Shown here in pieces: positions 6,016-8,032 of a DNA stretch of 8,032 nucleotides. Position 1 is the first letter of the stretch, and each line of letters opens with the position of its first letter. The notes beneath the pieces were generated by a model. That model saw nothing but the letters and a program-made list of their open reading frames with translations. It was not told the origin of the DNA and searched no databases. The DNA lies in assembly GCA_964432875.1 (NCBI GenBank), contig CAYSPJ010000182.1, positions 1-8,032 on the forward strand, given 5' to 3'. The translations under genes were made by a program, and so were the position numbers. The DNA comes from JACJYE01 sp964432875. GTDB taxonomy: Bacteria > Bacteroidota > Bacteroidia > Chitinophagales > Saprospiraceae.

Positions 6016-6854
6016 AAAATCAAAATGCTTCCAGAGCAGTCGCTTTTATTTTTGAGGATGAATTTGAGATGCGCGAGAAAATCAAGGATTTTTTTATTGA
6101 CGAAGGGTATGAAGTAAGGGAGGCAGCAAGCTATGGCCAGGCTATCGAGCTTTTGAAGGAGCTTAGCCCAGAGGATGACATCAATATCGCCATCCTGGAC
6201 ATCAAACAGGACATTGGTGCCAGAAACTTGCCTGTTGGCATATCAGCAGAAAGGGTAGGCTTCCATTTGGCAGAGGCCATCAGAAAACGCGACCATACTG
6301 TGCCGATCATCTTCCTAACGGCCTATGAGGAAATGAAGGAGGATTCAAAAAAATATGACCCCTTCAAATTTTTCACCAAAGGTGCGGGGTCTCCATTTAA
6401 AAACGTAGAACAATTCAAAAAGACAGTACGCGAAGCCATCAATGCTCAGGAAAACCATCGAAGCTATCGCGAATTGCCCAGAGGCAAAATCTGTATCAAA
6501 TATACGCGAGGCAAACAAAGCCACAACTTCATCTTGGATATCCATGATATCCTTTTCTTCGAAACCACCAATGGGTCTTATACCAAAATCAAAGTGAAAC
6601 ACGACTTTAAAGCCTTCACTTTGACCATGAATGCCATCGAATTCAAAAAGAAATTGGCCCAGGTCATGGATATACAGGAGCTTCAGGATTGTTTCACTCA
6701 GGTAAACAGGGGCAAATATGCCAATCTTGACTACATTGTGGCTTTTGATGAGCAGTGTGTTTATTACGACTATGACTGCAAGCAAAGGCTTGAAATCAAT
6801 ACTCAAACTTACCAGATGCTCAGGAATAAGTACCCGTATTTCAAAACCACCTGA
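6012..6854 (+). CDS. LytTR-family response regulator with a divergent receiver domain
   Basis: A 280-residue DNA-binding response regulator. The receiver (about 9-145) has the acidic pair Glu15/Asp16 (FIFEDEFEMRE), phospho-acceptor Asp63 (AILDIK), Thr103 (IIFLTAY) and Lys123 (FFTKG). Two departures are visible: about 12 extra residues between Asp63 and the usual Gly/Leu helix (KQDIGARNLPVGISAE), and KGAGSPF in place of the normal KPF after the conserved lysine. Residues about 156-278 form a LytTR domain: KICIKYTRG, DILFFETTNGSYTKIKV, FTLTMNAIEFKKKL, CFTQVNRGKYANLDYIVAFD. LytTR domains bind pairs of short direct repeats near promoters. The ATG (6012-6014) overlaps the kinase stop TGA (6013-6015), so the two are translationally coupled and form a cognate pair. 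Target genes are unknown; autoregulation is possible. Confidence 0.92.
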   Translation: MKNQNASRAVAFIFEDEFEMREKIKDFFIDEGYEVREAASYGQAIELLKELSPEDDINIAILDIKQDIGARNLPVGISAERVGFHLAEAIRKRDHTVPIIFLTAYEEMKEDSKKYDPFKFFTKGAGSPFKNVEQFKKTVREAINAQENHRSYRELPRGKICIKYTRGKQSHNFILDIHDILFFETTNGSYTKIKVKHDFKAFTLTMNAIEFKKKLAQVMDIQELQDCFTQVNRGKYANLDYIVAFDEQCVYYDYDCKQRLEINTQTYQMLRNKYPYFKTT

Positions 6855-6919
6855 ATGCTTTCCGTGCCAGGAGTAGCCACTGCCATGTTGTGATGGGTTG
6901 ATTGCGATGGCGTCAATTT

Positions 6920-7777
6920 TTAACGACCTTTCCGCACCCGCTCGACCACCTTCCCGACGTTTTCAATCCCTCCTTTGTAGATGACCTTGTTGTCGTAAAT
7001 TACGAAGCAGGTCGGATAACCCTTTACTCCATAAGTTTCGGGCAGGTGCTCATCAGCCGCCACCAAGACCGGGAAGGTGTAGGCTCGCCTTGCGATCATG
7101 TCGAAGGCCTGGCCGGTGGTGTCTTGCTTCAGGGGTTTGTTCACCGCATAGAGCAAGACCGCCTCATCCGTCTGGTATTGGTCGTACAATTCCTGCAGGA
7201 GGGGGAATTTTTTGAAGCAGATGCCGCAGCGAGAATGCCAAAAGTCGAGCACGACGATCTTGTCTTGGAAAGCTTCTTCCGAGAGGGTATTCCCCGCTCG
7301 GTCTAGCGCGGAAAATGGAGCAGGGAGTTCGTAGTAAGCATTCCCCGAAAAGCTCCCATAGCTCAGGTGATGGAGCCAGAGATTTTGGCCAGCCAGCATG
7401 ACAAAGCTGGCCAGCGCCAGCCCGGCAGCAAAGGGGAGGAGCCGTAGCCTGCCGCTGATAGACACCTGCAGGAAGCCCGCCAGTATCCCCGCCAGCCGCA
7501 TCAGGAAATCCGGCAGGGAGATCAGTGCGGCATGGAAATGGAAGAGGCGGGCGTCGGCCTGAATGGCGAAAAAACCCAGCGCCACCCCCAGCGAAGTCAA
7601 AAAGGCTGGCGTACCGTTTTTCAAATTCCTGGTAGCCAAAAAGAAGGTGGAAGCGTGAAAAAGCAAGAAGCCCAACAAGCTGCTGGTTTGAAACCCCAGA
7701 TAGCCGCGGATTGGGGAAGAGGCGACTTCCAGCAGGGCGCCAAACAGCAGAGCGATCAGGAAATGTTTGAGTTGCAT
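6920..7777 (-). CDS. Membrane protein with C-terminal TlpA/ResA-like thioredoxin domain
   Basis: A 285-residue thiol-disulfide oxidoreductase-like protein. The N-terminal half has five predicted membrane helices (about 4-22, 32-49, 57-74, 85-105, 112-131), which with an inside N-terminus places the C-terminal domain in the periplasm. Residues about 148-283 are a thioredoxin fold of the TlpA/ResA/AhpC-TSA group: LPAPFSALDRAGNTLSEEAF, IVVLDFWHSRCGICFKKFPL with active-site Cys184 and Cys187 (CGIC), a helix/strand insertion, and VKGYPTCFVI with the cis-proline Pro255. A third cysteine (Cys257) follows the cis-proline. The role is probably reduction or exchange of disulfides in exported proteins or cytochrome maturation, or detoxification of oxidants; the exact partner is not known. 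The membrane part resembles no family I can name. The gene is convergent with the LytTR regulator (65-bp gap) and divergent from the thiolase gene. It begins MQLKHF at 7775-7777. Confidence 0.85.
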   Translation of the reverse strand: MQLKHFLIALLFGALLEVASSPIRGYLGFQTSSLLGFLLFHASTFFLATRNLKNGTPAFLTSLGVALGFFAIQADARLFHFHAALISLPDFLMRLAGILAGFLQVSISGRLRLLPFAAGLALASFVMLAGQNLWLHHLSYGSFSGNAYYELPAPFSALDRAGNTLSEEAFQDKIVVLDFWHSRCGICFKKFPLLQELYDQYQTDEAVLLYAVNKPLKQDTTGQAFDMIARRAYTFPVLVAADEHLPETYGVKGYPTCFVIYDNKVIYKGGIENVGKVVERVRKGR

Positions 7778-7838
7778 AGGTATTCAGGCTGGTTAGTTAT
7801 CCGGTGAATGTCTCGGAGCCGACCATAAGCCCCCAAAT

Positions 7839-7873
7839 CTTGCACCAAGGTGGCCTCGCCTTGCCTTGGCAAG
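7839..7873. repeat. Imperfect hairpin in the divergent intergenic region
   Basis: CTTGCACCAAGG (7839-7850) can pair with CCTTGGCAAG (7864-7873) with a small bulge. Inside it CTTGCC (7860-7865) and GGCAAG (7868-7873) form an alternative perfect 6-bp stem around TT, so two mutually exclusive folds share the GGCAAG arm. It lies between the divergent thioredoxin and thiolase starts, where it could be an operator or leader structure. No function can be assigned. Confidence 0.3.
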
Positions 7874-7990
7874 ATGTTTTATCGGCCAAATGAATAAAAT
7901 TCCTTTTTTTTGCAGCAAGCAAAGCGACTAGAGCCAGCCCACAAACGCCTTGTTCCTTTGCTTATTGTTTTTTCACGATCAAACCCGCTT

Positions 7991-8032
7991 ATGCAAAAAG
8001 TAGTCCTCATCGAAGGTTGCCGCATCCCCTTC
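7991..8032 (+). CDS. Probable acetyl-CoA acyltransferase (thiolase), first 14 codons only
   Basis: The ATG at 7991 opens a frame that stays open to the window end and reads MQKVVLIEGCRIPF. The pattern M-x-K-V-V-hydrophobic-x-x-G-x-R-x-P-F is the usual N-terminus of thiolases (acetyl-CoA C-acyltransferase, FadI/FadA/PhaA group), where the R-[TI]-P-F motif is strongly conserved. The enzyme would cleave or form 3-ketoacyl-CoA in fatty-acid metabolism. The catalytic residues are outside the window, so the subfamily cannot be fixed. The rest of the intergenic stretch (7778-7990) upstream shows no other gene. Confidence 0.6.
   Translation, partial: MQKVVLIEGCRIPF

Noticed and set aside
6882..6921. 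GCCAT/ATGGC pairing followed by a T-run between the convergent genes, as a terminator of the LytTR gene
   Set aside because: The stem is only 5 bp with a 20-nt loop and a 5-nt gap before the T-run, too weak to call.
1..8032. Insertion sequence, CRISPR array, tRNA or rRNA
   Set aside because: No transposase-like protein, terminal repeats with target duplication, regularly spaced repeats or recognisable RNA gene was seen on either strand.

Overview
The window looks like a chromosomal segment of a Bacteroidota bacterium, most likely from the Saprospiria/Lewinella side of the phylum. The reasons are a HisKA_2-type sensor kinase paired with a LytTR regulator, a relic of a Bacteroidota-style outer-membrane beta-barrel receptor C-terminus, almost no Shine-Dalgarno sequences ahead of clear starts, and one good match to the Bacteroidota promoter -7 element (TAnnTTTG). 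The assignment is an inference from gene content, not from a marker gene.

Layout. (1) 1-915, minus strand: an ArsR-family regulator fused to a rhodanese domain, followed with a 19-bp overlap by the start of a major-facilitator transporter that runs off the window edge. A strong dyad lies just upstream of the regulator start. (2) 916-1611: no intact gene. It holds a 27-nt near-perfect palindrome and a decayed C-terminal fragment of an outer-membrane beta-barrel/TonB-dependent-receptor-like protein on the minus strand, interrupted by an in-frame TAG. (3) 1612-3970, plus strand: three tightly ordered genes of unknown function: an exported or membrane-anchored small protein with an OB-fold-like pattern, a soluble Gln-rich helical protein, and a DUF4407-type four-helix membrane protein with two long helical regions. 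(4) 3971-4272: about 300 bases of non-coding DNA that ends in an AT-rich promoter-like stretch. (5) 4273-6854, plus strand: a two-component system whose genes overlap at ATGA, comprising a multi-pass membrane histidine kinase (HisKA_2/HATPase) and a receiver-LytTR response regulator. These two genes look more AT-rich than their neighbours. (6) 6920-7777, minus strand and convergent to the regulator: a five-helix membrane protein carrying a C-terminal TlpA/ResA-like thioredoxin domain with a CGIC active site. (7) 7991-8032, plus strand: the first 14 codons of a probable thiolase (acetyl-CoA acyltransferase), divergent from the thioredoxin gene.

How the parts may work together. The ArsR-rhodanese protein and the transporter form a sulfur- or stress-responsive regulator/exporter pair. 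The three-gene DUF4407 cluster could form an envelope-spanning assembly: an exported OB-like protein, a membrane coiled-coil protein and a cytoplasmic coiled-coil protein. It is the most plausible candidate for an undescribed system here, but no biochemical role can be read from the sequence. The two-component system senses an unknown signal through its membrane domain and is expected to control transcription through LytTR. No mobile element, CRISPR array, tRNA or rRNA was seen.
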